This document shows, in pieces, positions 50,696 through 61,382 of a DNA stretch of 64,000 nt (positions within the stretch are counted from its first letter, which is position 1; each line of letters opens with the position of its first letter). The stretch lies in the NCBI RefSeq assembly GCF_963966145.1, contig NC_091046.1, positions 22,878,001-22,942,000 of the forward strand, read 5' to 3'. The notes beneath the pieces are model-generated. The model was not told the origin of the DNA and did not search any database. It saw nothing but the letters and a program-made list of their open reading frames with translations. A program made the translations under genes and the position numbers. This DNA is from Tenebrio molitor (Eukaryota; Arthropoda; Insecta; Coleoptera; Tenebrionidae).

Positions 50696-53217
50696 TAATT
50701 TTTCACTAGTCCAATCAATAGTTTTACCTTGCAAAAGGTACAGAACAGTTTATACTTGGCAGGTATCTTCTATCAGGCATATTATTAATTATGTTGAGTT
50801 TGAGACCTTGGGGGGTTGCCGCTCGCCCCGCCATACTGGAGAATAGTGGTACAAAATCACATTTTTGCGATTATTTCATTATCCGTGCGAGATACTTTTG
50901 TCTAAGTTCTTATAGAAAATATAGAGCATGCAATTCTCTACATTTCTTGTTGTTTATGTTTTTTTGTCAGATCAATAGTTTCGTAGTTACAGCGTGTAGA
51001 AATAGAGAATTTCTTTTATTTTTGTATTTTTTATTCTTTTCCACACCACCACAGAGGTAGAGCAATAGAGTGCGTTTTTTTTGACGTGGTGTCCCCAGTG
51101 GGCATAGTCCACGATGCAGTAGAAGTTTACTGTTTTACTCTTGTTGATCTGTTTGTAACGTAGACGGACCCGAATGATCTGGATCGAACGGTATAGATGA
51201 GCTGAATTTATCAGAGTTTATGAATTCGGGAATTCCTCTTGAGAAGTTTCCTCTTGTTTCTTGTTCCTCAGGGTCATCATCATCATCATCAAGATCATCT
51301 GGAGTTTGCCAAAATAGAAATTCATTGATTTCAGGTATTTGTTCGTCTTGATCTTCAGATTCTCGAACGTCTGTGATTATTTCATTATCCGTGCGAGATA
51401 CGTATTATCTAACTAATTACAAAAAATGTAGAACATACAATTCTCTACAATTTTTGTTCTTTACGTTTTTTTTTTGTCAGATCAATAGTTTCGTAGTTAC
51501 AGCCTGTATAAATCGAGCATTTATTGTTTGTCGGTCTACGGGCATATCGGACTCCAACGTGTATACTAATGAAACAGGTAAACGCCAAATGATCCTGATG
51601 ATGATGATGATGACCCCGAGGAACAAGAGGAAAATTCTCAAGAGGAATTCCCGAATTCATAAACTCTAATGAATTCAGCTCATCTATACCGATCGATCCA
51701 GATCATTTGGATCCGTCTACGTTACAAAGAGATCAAAAAGAGTAAAACAGTAAACTTCTACTGCATCGTGGACAATGCCCACCGGGAACACTACGTAAAA
51801 AAAAAACGCACCCTATTGCTCTGCTGTGGTGGTGTGGAAAAGAATAAAAAATACAAAAATAAAAGAAATTCTCGATTTCTACACGCTGTAACTACGAAAC
51901 TATTGATCTGACAAAAAAACATAAAGAACAAAAAATGTAGAGAATTGTACGCTCTACATTTTCTATACTAACTTAGATAGACGTATCTCGCACGGATAAT
52001 GAAATAATCGCAGAAATGTGACTTTCCACCCCTATTCTCCAGTATGGCGGGGCGAGCGGCAACCCCCAAGGTCGCAAACTTGGCAATATTAATAATATGC
52101 CTAATAGAAAATACCTGCCAAGTATAAACTTTTCGGTACCTTTTGCAAGGTGAAGTCATTTTTATGTCTCTACTAAAGTATTTTTCCTTGCCCACATTTT
52201 GACGCATATGGTTTTTGCATATCCGCTCCCGGAAGTGCTCAACAACCCCCAACTTTTTTTTCAAACGTAAGGGTATATCAAGTGACACTTCGTTTGAAAG
52301 GCCAATTCGTAAGGAATACAATGCACTATTTGTTTCTTGAATATTTTCAAAGCCTAGCTGTATAATTATTTGCCTACACATTTGAAACTAAACTTATCAG
52401 CAGGTAAATGAATATAAATAAGCAGGCACGTGTTTTCAAATTGCTCACCAAAATTATTATTTAGGAAAAATAACAGTTTACAACTGGTAAAAAGACACAC
52501 CGCACCAACTGACAAGTAACAAACATCAAAACATGGTTGGTTAAGATGAGTGTCCAGTGGACTCAAGTGGGTTGTTGCGCTGGTCATTTATAAATTTGTC
52601 AATAAAAATATAATAAAAACCGGAATGTGCATTTTGAAACTATTTTATCAAAGTTTATAAGTATACGAGAGAATACATAGAATAAATACAGAAAAAAGTA
52701 GTCATAACGTTTTTAGAACAAATTTAAAATTAAAATGTGTCCGTAAGACACTACTAGACTGTTAAGGGTTAACCCTCTGTCTTTTACTGTAAGTATAGGT
52801 CAGGTCACTCAAACTGTACTCAAAAATAAAGCAAATATTTTGAGTAGCCGTTGCGTACGTGTTATATTGTTAACTGAATATTATTCTAAACAGCCCTAAG
52901 TAGTAGTCAGCAGATATTTTCTGCTCTACAGATGAGTTAAAGGGGAAAATAATTTGATTGATAAGGTCAAAGTTTTTCTCAGGGATATTAGAATTGAATA
53001 GTTTTCTACCTGCTTCATTTCATTAGTATACACGCGGGAGTCCCATATGCCCGTAGACGGACAATAGTAAATGCTCGATTTCTACAGGCTGTAACTACAA
53101 AACTATTGCTCTGACAAAAAAAAACACAAAGAACAAAAATTGTAGAGAATTGCGTGCAATACATTTTTATAATAACTTACGAGTAGATAGACGTATCTCG
53201 CATTGATAATGAAATAA

Positions 53218-53508
53218 TCCCAGACGTTCCAGAAATATTCCCTGACTGAAGATGAAGACGAACAAATACTTGAAATCAATGAATTTATATTCTGGCAAAT
53301 GCAAGATGACCCTGATGATGATGATGATCATCCAAAAGAACAAGAGAAAAATTCTCAAGAGGAATTCATAAACTCTGACAAATTCAGCTCATTTATACCG
53401 ATCGATCCAAATCAATCGGGTCCGTCTATGTTCACAAAGAGATCGAAAAGATTAAACAGTAAACTTCCACTGCATCGTGGACTATCCCTACTGGGAACAC
53501 CACGTTAA
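53218..53508 (+). pseudogene. Acidic ORF remnant, unknown
   Basis: 97 codons from after a stop, best part YSLTEDEDEQILEINEFIFW then QDDPDDDDD, KFSSFIPIDPNQSGPSMF and basic KRSKRLNSK. Acidic stretches of this type occur at the N-terminus of several transposases, piggyBac among them, but no catalytic or zinc motif is visible, so no function is given. Two further damaged copies lie at 51190-51375 (minus) and 51585-51720 (plus). Confidence 0.35.
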
Positions 53509-53804
53509 AAAAAACGCGCCCTATTGCTCTTCCCCTGTGGTGGTGTGGAAAAGAGTAAAAAGTACAAAAATAATAAAAATGCTCGATTTCAACACGCTGT
53601 AACTACGAAACTATTGATCTGACCAAAAAAACATAAACAACAAAAACTATAGAGAATTGCATGCTCTACATTTTTTATATAACTTAGATAGACGTATCTC
53701 GCAGGGATAATGAAATAATCGCGAAAATGTGATTTTCCACCCCTATTCACCAATATGGCGGGGCGAGAGGCAACCCTCATCCCCCCCCCCCAAGGTCGCA
53801 AACT

Positions 53805-54490
53805 CAGGAGCACGTTCATAAAATATGGGCGAAGGTAGAGTGTGGGGAATATCACGTGACTGCAGTGTCACTCCGGCATTATGAACGGAATCGGGTAAAC
53901 GCGTGTTTTTTGTTTTTGTAAATGTCAACATTGTCAACATGTCACATTTAATTGTCATCTATTTATCCACCTGCTTAAATGAAGATCAACAGATTAAAAA
54001 TGCAATTTGACGAAAGAAAAAGAAAATTAATTGTTTCTGGGGCAATTTGTTCTGCAAAAAAACGTTTTTTCTTTGTAAATTTGTTATCACCGGATTCAAT
54101 TCAGGAAGGGAAAGAAGTTAATATAAGTGTGGTTGCACAAGGAATACCTTTAAGAATTGGATATGTTGAAGCCATTCCAGTTTCGAAAATTTTGTCCCCA
54201 TTATTGAAAACATAATTAAAAAATGTATAAAAACACCTTAGAACATATTTTTTTCACGCAGCCGCCGCTTCACTGCCGCCAGATATTTGACAGACGTCAA
54301 ATCTGACGTATGGGTAATTTCTCCCGCACCGCTAGACATCGGTAACATGGGCACACTCCTTGTGTCACTCTAAACATTTGTGAACGATCTGGGGTAGTGT
54401 GATTATTCCCCCAATTTTAATTTGTGAACGGCGTTTGGGTGACCCAAGGGTAACCTTTATACCTACCCAGAGTATTTATGAACGCGTTCC
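53805..54490 (+). mobile_element. TIR element carrying one ORF, with empty site at 52075
   Basis: GGAGCACGTTCATAAA at 53807 pairs with TTTATGAACGCGTTCC ending at 54490. The flanks GGTCGCAAACT on the left and GCAATATTAATAATATGCC on the right are contiguous at 52070-52100, which is the same repeat without it. The ORF 53979-54215 is the only coding sequence inside. Confidence 0.8.
53979..54215 (+). CDS. Unknown 78-residue ORF in a TIR element
   Basis: MKINRLKMQFDERKRKLIVS starts a protein with a basic N-terminus, a middle NLLSPDSIQEGKEVNISVV and IPLRIGYVEAIPVSKIL. The composition looks protein-like rather than repeat-derived, and it is centred in the element. I do not recognise the family. It might be an element-encoded or captured coding exon; an isolated chance ORF is possible. 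Confidence 0.35.
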   Translation: MKINRLKMQFDERKRKLIVSGAICSAKKRFFFVNLLSPDSIQEGKEVNISVVAQGIPLRIGYVEAIPVSKILSPLLKT

Positions 54491-54590
54491 AGCAATATTA
54501 ATAATATGCCTAATAGAAGATATCTGCCAAGTATAAACTTTTCTGTACCTTTTGCAAGGTAAAAGTGCCTATTGATTGGACTAGCTGCTG

Positions 54591-55622
54591 TCCCACCAGA
54601 GCGAACTACTTTAGCAGGATAATAGGTACCATTTTATGATACTTATTCGCTGCTCAATATTGAAATTCATAATTTGAAATTGGCAGTGACATTGACAATT
54701 GTTAAAAATAGTGACAATTGCACGAAATATTGAATTCGATGTTGCCATTTAATTAAATACATTTTCTTGGTCCTCAAATTTTTTGTAAAAACAGCGACAT
54801 CTCTTGGCAATATGAAGAAAAGTGACCCCAATTTTCGAAGCCGCTCTGTACATACAGACTAATTCACATAACTTTCCGACCCCAACGAAATTTAACTGCA
54901 ACCAGTAATACGTTATTCAGGGATAACTTGATACCTTCATTTACTATGAAATCTGGACACTCCTGGCACTATTGACAATCACTTGACAGTTACTTTTTGT
55001 ATAATTCTGAAATAATTTTTGTTAATTAAAATGTGCTCCAATGACGAAAGGATCGATATGATATTGATATCAGTTTCTTAAATAAACAAAAATATTACCT
55101 ATCGATTGGTGCTATTTTTAAATTTTTGTAATTGAGACTTTTGTGAATGATGTCCATACCATACAAAACTTTTAAATAATTCATGTTTTTGGATCAAGTC
55201 ATGAATGAAAAACGTATTGCTGGCTGCATTTAAATTTCGTTAGGGCAGAGCAGATTATGTAGAATAGAAATCTTGACCTATAGTGGGTCCAATCTTTATA
55301 TGGCCGCGCGTAGCCTAAAGCTATATGCACGACATTCATTCAGTTTTCTGTACGTCAACATGTATTTCCACATCACTCCATCACCGACTAACTAGAACCA
55401 AGCGCTGAGTTGCAGCATATAAGCAGAGCCGACTCAAAAAAATTATATATTAAAATTACGGCTTTTAAAATTGTATTAGCTTGGTAACTAATAATGAACT
55501 GAAGTCTATGTAACCACTTATTTAGCTTATGAACCACAAACATTTTTAAAAAATGCTTATAGCTAATAATAATTTAAACATTATTAAAGCCAAATAATCG
55601 ATCAGTCGATTATATCTGGTGT
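54591..55622. other. No gene seen
   Basis: AT-rich DNA; no credible ORF, no clear inverted repeat. Confidence 0.4.
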
Positions 55623-55700
55623 TTTTTTAAATTTCACCTCGTAGTAGGCGTCGAAGAGTTGTGAACGCATCACTCGTGTAAAACGTAAGATTTATACAGC
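55623..55700. mobile_element. Partial copy of the 42584 MITE family
   Basis: TTTAAATTTCACCTC, TAGTAGGCGTCGAAGAGT and GTGAACGCATCAC correspond to the left arm of 42584-42785; GATCCGTGATCCATA further on resembles its core. The other arm is missing. Confidence 0.55.
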
Positions 55701-55798
55701 TGATCCGTGATCCATAACCTGTATAGTGCTAACATTATTCGGAATGATAAACGAGAAAACAAGATACATACGAGAATTACGAGATATAGATAATAATA

Positions 55799-55976
55799 CA
55801 GTCGCGGACAAAAAAAGTAGGACGTCTTATTAAGAAATTTAGCCAAAATTGAGTTGAGTAAACCGGCGTTAGGTACTATAATAAATAAATAAATATTTTC
55901 ATAGTAACCATAGAAAGGGCAAGCAAATTTACATTAGCGAAAAAACATTGTCCTACTTTTTTTTGTCCGCGACTAT
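55799..55976. mobile_element. TA-flanked MITE (CAGTCGCGGAC)
   Basis: CAGTCGCGGACAAAAAAAGT plus AGGAC pairs with GTCCTACTTTTTTTTGTCCGCGACT, flanked by TA. Non-coding, about 175 bp. Confidence 0.85.
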
Positions 55977-56479
55977 ATATACCGACTCGCACTAATGCCT
56001 AATTCTGAATCCGACTGTGAGAATGACACGCGACAAAAAAAGTATGAAAACAATACCGTTGAAAAAATAATTGGCCGTTTGACTTGTGAGCGCGCGCATC
56101 GTCGGTCGCATTTCAGTAACAGAAAAAGAAAACATACTACGATACAATGCTAAACGTGCGCTTTTATTTCTTGACGTGTACCTACCTCGCATAAATACGT
56201 AAACATGAAATCTACGTTCGTATAGCACATTGGGTAAATAAAAGATTCGTCAAAAGGTTCGAAATTCGCAAATCACCAGAAAAACTGGTTTCCACTCTCT
56301 GGCGCGCGCCAACACCTGCTTCTCATCATTCAGAGACGGACTAACTTATATTAGATTCATTCTTAACATAAACTGTGTTCCATGAGGTGAAGTGCACGTG
56401 AAGTGTCCTATTGTTGTTTGATCTTATTATTGTTCAAGTGTTGTTTTTTCTAATAATAAGGATTTTAGCTCATACCTCA
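55977..56479. other. No gene seen
   Basis: Mixed-composition DNA with a GC-richer stretch at 56085-56110. The minus ORF 55992-56228 has no recognisable pattern. Confidence 0.4.
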
Positions 56480-56658
56480 AATCGTGCGTTCATTTAAATT
56501 TATCCTCAAACTAGGCGCTGAAGACTCGATTGTGAACGCACTAGACGGTTAAATGATCACAGTTCAGCTGTTTAAATCTACGCTTTTACATGAGTGGTGC
56601 GTTCTCAATCGACTTTCCAACGCCAACTTTGAGGATAAATTTAAACGAACGGGCGATA
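56480..56658. mobile_element. MITE of the 42584 family, copy 2
   Basis: GTTCATTTAAATTTATCCTC and AGACTCGATTGTGAACGCAC at the left pair with GTGCGTTCTCAATCGACTTT and GAGGATAAATTTAAACGAAC at the right. Ends read (T)CGTGCGTTC and GAACGGGCGATA, diverged from TATCGGGTGTTC. Confidence 0.8.
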
Positions 56659-57182
56659 CCTCCCCGTGGTCCTTGCTGGGCATTAACAGGTTAACTAACC
56701 CAATGTTATTACTGTTATTGGCGAAATTGAGCTTTGAACTAACAAACGCGTATGTGCAATTGTAAGTACAGTTGCGGAATTAAAATTTTGGGCAGTATTT
56801 TTCTGTCACTTCAATAAAATCTCTGTAAACCACCTTTTAGTGTCATGATGATTAGTGACTGACATTCAAAAATTAAACTTTTCAGACATTTTAGAATTTT
56901 GAGTTAATTGAACGAGTGTAATTTTTTGAATGCAAATATACCGGGTGGCCCCTCTCAAAGTCGAACATAGGCAGTTAACACTGTGCATTCAGTTTATAGA
57001 TATTATGCCATTATTTCGATACATCAATAATATTAAAGAATTAAATTATAATATTAAAGTAATTAACAGTTTAAGCAGTTTTTATTATAAATTCTTTGAA
57101 AAAATTACAATGCAGTTCCTACCTTAGTTAATAAATAAATCTAAATAATTTGCCGAATTTAAATTTCCCTTTATTTCAAATG

Positions 57183-57529
57183 TTATTAAAAATCCCAGCC
57201 CAGATATGAATTTTTTGAGGATACTGAGTTCTATTTACTCGAGGGTTTTCTTGAGCCCAATATCGCGTGTTTTGAACATTTGGTTCGTTATTTAGTGTAA
57301 AAGTAGATTTGTCTGTGAAGCAAACTGTCGACAGAAAACCACGATCATTAGCACGCTCCTGTATTTCATAACAGGCTTCACTCTTACTTTCTTCATCAAC
57401 AGCAAAAATCTGTTGATGACACTGTGTCTTGTGGGGATGATATTTATACTTCCTGAGGATATTCAGTATCCGCGATTTACATAAACTTACTTCAAGAGAA
57501 ATTTGTCTTAATCTGTATGGAGTAACTAT
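57183..57529 (-). pseudogene. IS630/mariner-like transposase, N-terminal linker and first catalytic motif
   Basis: An open stretch of 115 codons without ATG: PYRLRQISLEVSLCKSRILN, ILRKYKYHPHKTQCHQQIFA, LSTVCFTDKSTFTLNNEPNV and YWAQENPRVNRTQYPQKIHI followed by WAGIF. The pattern F-T-D-E-x-x-F-T-x-x-x-x-x-N-x-x-N-x-x-Y-W-x-x-E-N-P marks the first catalytic Asp; Glu is changed to Lys here (TDKST). A stop follows at about 57181; KGNLNSANYLDLFIN downstream (57125-57170) would be the next part after a deletion. Confidence 0.85.
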
Positions 57530-58372
57530 TCATTTTTCCGTAAATAATTTGGACAGTAATTTACCGAAATTCGCTTACTTAACCCAACAAATTACTAAAT
57601 TTTTTGACAAATGCTGTCCAATTTGAAAATCATGGCATGTCATATTTAAAAATCGCCAAGTTTTAAATTAGTATTTTAAAATAAAAATAGCACCTTTAAT
57701 CTTATTATTAGTATCATTTCAAGCGCAATAATTGTATCTTTCTATTGATACCATTACCTTACCTGTAAGTTCAATTAGTGGAGTAACGTTAGGTTTTTAT
57801 TTCGGAACCGGTAGCAAGAGCTCGGATTTGAACGAAATTTTTTTAATGTGTTATAAATAAAACATATTAAAACCTTTATACGTTAAAAATTGCCGCTCAT
57901 TGTTTGTTTCATTAATTTATTGTTTATTTATAAGAACTATAATTTTCCAGTTAGAAATCGTTATTTTCGCAAGAAAAATACTAGAGAACAATATAGAATG
58001 ACTTTGGGAAGAGTATATTGTTATATTGAAACTTGTTTGGAATGAATTGTATGTGGAAAAAGAAGAACAATAGGCAGATATTCGGTAGCCCGGTACTGAC
58101 CGACTCAGATAGAAACACGTTCAGTTTTCTTTTAGAGTCGCATTGTTAGCATTTTTTGAAGAAAATATATAATTATTTTTGATGATTTTTGTCAAGAAGG
58201 TGTTTAGTAATACCATGCGATTGAAAATAAAAAAAATCCAGAGGTCCGTGATTAATACGCTTTAGTTGGCAACACGTAAAAATGTAATTCAAATGTCATC
58301 AGATGTCATTACAATGGAGAACTGTCATTATTAATTTAATTATTGACTATTAAAATTGCTATTGCAATATGT

Positions 58373-58505
58373 TCAGAGCAAAACATTTTCATTGTGCAGT
58401 GTTACCTACTTCAGAAACGGCGAATCGTCCTATTCAACACCTGTAGTTTTCGAGGAATTTCAACAAAAGTTTCCGGACTTTCAAGGCACTTACAGTGGAG
58501 AGTAA
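58373..58505 (+). pseudogene. Transposase N-terminal (DUF4817-type) remnant, frameshifted
   Basis: SEQNIFIVQCY in one frame and, after a 4-base shift, YFRNGESSYSTPVVFEEFQQ then KFPDFQGT up to a stop. F-I-V-x-x-Y-F-x-N-G-E-S-x-x-S-x-x-x-x-x-x-x-F-x-x-x-F-P is the characteristic start of insect IS630/mariner-like transposases with a DUF4817-type HTH. The catalytic part is absent. Confidence 0.75.
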
Positions 58506-59662
58506 AAAAACCAGACATCATTTTTGACATAACAGTCATAAGTGTGAAACCGCCCTTCCTACATTTAAACTTATTTAGACTGATTGTCACAGTTTAGTTA
58601 ATAACTGTGCTACAATCGTGTCAAAAATAAATTACTCTCTAGGATTTAGGGATATTCGTTACTAGGTTGTCATAAATTTGGTTAGGTTGGGGGCTATGTG
58701 GTTTCTGGTGGCAGACAAAAAATATCTCAAAAATGTAAGGCTGTGGCTAATTCCTTGTCACAGTTGCAAATTAATGACTAATGCCTTGCTAAGTGATGGA
58801 TGATTTTTCGTTTCACAATCAATTTTGGTTTCTGTCGGCATATTTAATTGAACTTTATCCCTCAATTCATAGTAACCAACCTTAGGCATTCAAAATTACT
58901 TCTGAAAATTCTGGTTACACAACATGAAAAACGTGATTTCTCTAAAAATTCGAAATATAGGGAGTAATTTATTTTTGACAAGGTAGTAGGTACGTCTGAT
59001 CAATTCTTCAAATGTTCCAGTTGTCATAAACTATCACATTGACAATAAAGAATGGATTATATTGAATTTTTGAAAATGTCACAATTTTGATGTCCGTTTT
59101 TTTTACTCCCAACTGTACCAACAACTTGCCTTGATTATTTTGTTTTTCCATTCCTGAAAAACAACGTGTTCAAAAATAGGCCACTGTAATTGCCCACCAT
59201 CAACAATTTTAGATGAAAATGCAATAGAAGAGGATGAAACCGGGGAAAATATTTAATTTTTATAATACACTCTTAATAAATTTTTTGTAATCATAGCCTT
59301 GAAAGCAACGCTTCCAACATTCAACGCTCGCTCCGAAACGAGTGCTTCCCGGTCGACTCGAATGTAAAAATTGCAAAAAACACTGGCCCTTTGAGGCATT
59401 CAAAAAAAAATCTGTCTTGATAATAATAAAATTTAGGTCATAAAATACAACTTCCCTGGGTTTTCCTCCATTAAAAAATTACGGTGAGATTTATAATCGT
59501 TGAAAATTGTTCCTACAAAATTCACAAATTATTGCAAAAATTGAAATATCAAGTGAAGCAATTGTTTCCAACAACCAAAGATCACTGCCTACTTGGTTTT
59601 ATGTTCGTTTATGTTTAATGTATTAAAACAAAAAAAATTAATTTAATTTTCGTACAAAAAAT

Positions 59663-59796
59663 ATTGTACGAACCACTTGCGTGAAGACATCTTCCGTTCA
59701 TTCGCGCTTTAATTAAAGGCACTCGCTCCTTCGTCACTCGTGCTTTAAAAAATGCGCTCATGCGGGAACATCGTCTTCCCGCACTTGGTTCGTAAA
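59663..59796. repeat. Foldback with CACTCG loop
   Basis: TTGTACGAACCACTTGCGTG plus AAGACATCTTCC pairs with CATCGTCTTCCCGCACTTGGTTCGTAA. The loop contains GCACTCGCTCC and GTCACTCGTGC. Confidence 0.75.
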
Positions 59797-60915
59797 TAAC
59801 TATTTACTTTCAGCATCTCTTGTATATTTTTTACCAATATCCGTCACAATGATCGTTTGAAGAGTTCTACTCACTTTGAATTTTATGTAATTCATTGTCT
59901 TAGAATATTTTTTTTGGTATAATGTTGTATTGGTAGGTGCTATTTAAGTTATTCTTTGCCAAAGAATATCCGACAAACAAAACATTAAACACAGGAAATA
60001 AGATTTTAATGAAAAATGATAAAAGCTATTTTTTAGAAAAAAAAAATTATGTTATAAGAAATTGTCAAAATTTGAACAGGATTTTGAATTACTATCTCGT
60101 ATTGTCACATTAAAAATTTTAACACGTAAAACAACCGACAAAAACACAACATGGAAGTAGCGCAAACTTTTCAATAATTTATTTAAACAAAAAAATTCGG
60201 TTGCCATGGTGACCGATCTTTGAAAATATCTCAATTTAACTATTATAAAAAAAAATAAGCACAAATATAATTTCAAAATTATTTATTAAAGAAATCATAA
60301 TGAGTCGCTTTTTGTGCCGGTGAGTGTATTTCCCACTATGAGCGTCAATTTTTAACCTATAAAGGTTTTAGTATTTTGTATTCATGACATAAAAAAAAAT
60401 AAATTATTACAATCGGAACTCTTGCTACCGGTTCCGAAATAACGCCGTATTTTTGTCTATCGTTACTCCACTAAATTGGCGAGCAGGAATCAGCAAAAAC
60501 GTTCAATGCAATGTTAATTACCTATGTTCGAGTTTGAAAATGCACAGGCTGTATAAGTTAAAAAGACAAAAACATGACAAGAGTGAAAAGTGAGATTATT
60601 AATGTAAAGGTTGTTTTAGAGTTTATGTTATTATAAGATTGACAATACTGCCCGAAATTTTATTTCCGCAACTGTACATACCTGTAAGACAATTTTAAAT
60701 AATTCATTACTAAATACATCTCTGTGTAAAACGTGCCACAATGACATCATGACTCGTATGTCGACGTCGCTTCTCTTTGACTCGTTTTTATAACATTTTT
60801 TTATCTCGTGATGTGCGAATTTCGACCGTTTCGACGAATCTTATATCGAGCGACCCATTGAATTTGTTATTAAAGTTGGCGCTGGAACAGTTGTTATGTT
60901 ACAAAATGCCATAAT

Positions 60916-61270
60916 CTATAGTCCAATTTTTACCCTTTTGCGATGACGTCATTACATTAAAGTTACTAGATGTAACTTTACGTATGTTTGAGCTAGGATC
61001 AGAAACAAATTTGAATTGATCATAAATAACTATAAATGTGTCAAATTTGTTGACAATTGCTTCGAAAGGTTATGTTTGTAATTAATGTAATAAGTGAAAG
61101 AAATTAAAAATTGTCAAATTGACAGGAGCATAAAATAACCTCAAAGTGACCATCAATAAATAAACGTGCCTTTTTTTTCTTTTTTTCTGTTTCTGTCGTT
61201 TCAATAAAGAGAAAGCGAGGAAGGAAATCGTGACGTCACCTCAAAAGGGTAAAAATTGGACTAGGTATAG
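60916..61270. mobile_element. MITE with CTATAGTCC ends
   Basis: CTATAGTCCAATTTTTACCC plus TTTTG...TGACGTCA at the left pairs with TGACGTCACCTCAAAAGGGT plus AAAAATTGGACTA at the right. Non-coding. Confidence 0.8.
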
Positions 61271-61306
61271 GTACCTATAGTCCTATAGTCCTATAGTCCT
61301 ATAGTC
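61261..61306 (+). repeat. CTATAGTCC tandem repeat
   Basis: Four consecutive CTATAGTCC units (about 61274-61307) directly follow the MITE, whose end is the same nonamer. The array thus most likely grew from the MITE terminus, and lies immediately upstream of the LINE 5' region. Confidence 0.85.
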
Positions 61307-61382
61307 CGATTCGAGCAGTCGAAGCGAGCGGACCTGTTTTAAGGCGCGCGATAAGATAAGCGGCAAGTAAACACGAGGTAGA

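Larger units (their letters stand above)
50705..54590. repeat. Cluster of inverted and direct duplications
   Basis: The outer ends are inverted: CTAGTCCAATCAATAGTTTT plus ACCTTGCAAAAGGTACAGAA at 50714 and TTCTGTACCTTTTGCAAGGT...CTATTGATTGGACTAG ending at 54583. Within, a ~140-bp module (GTAACTACGAAACTATTGAT, TAGAGAATTGCATGCTCTAC, CGTATCTCGCACGGATAATG) occurs five times: about 50865-51005 and 51375-51515 inverted, 51870-52015, 53080-53215 and 53585-53725 direct. Between paired modules lies the acidic ORF segment, present at 51190-51375 (inverted), 51585-51720 and 53218-53470. GCCGCTCGCCCCGCCAT-type sequence follows the outer modules. Confidence 0.75.
57775..60474 (+). mobile_element. TIR element inserted in 56767-60676
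   Basis: TTAGTGGAGTAACG...CGGAACCGGTAGCAAGAG at the left (57775-57822) pairs with CTCTTGCTACCGGTTCCG...CGTTACTCCACTAA at the right (60419-60474). It carries a frameshifted N-terminal transposase piece (58373-58505) in plus orientation and the foldback 59663-59796; the rest is AT-rich and non-coding. Confidence 0.75.
56767..60676 (-). mobile_element. IS630/mariner-type element with 34-bp TIRs, interrupted
   Basis: TACAGTTGCGGAATTAAAAT plus TTTGGGCAGTATT pairs with AATACTGCCCGAAATTTTAT plus TTCCGCAACTGTA. The minus-strand transposase fragment 57183-57529 lies near the left end, as expected for a gene whose 3' side faces that end. The region 57775-60474 is a separate TIR element inserted into it. 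Confidence 0.75.

Noticed and set aside
51445..51911. ORFs through the duplicated module, some with His or Asp runs
   Set aside because: They result from (GAT/ATC)n runs and module sequence; only the acidic segment at 53218 looked protein-like and even that stays unassigned.
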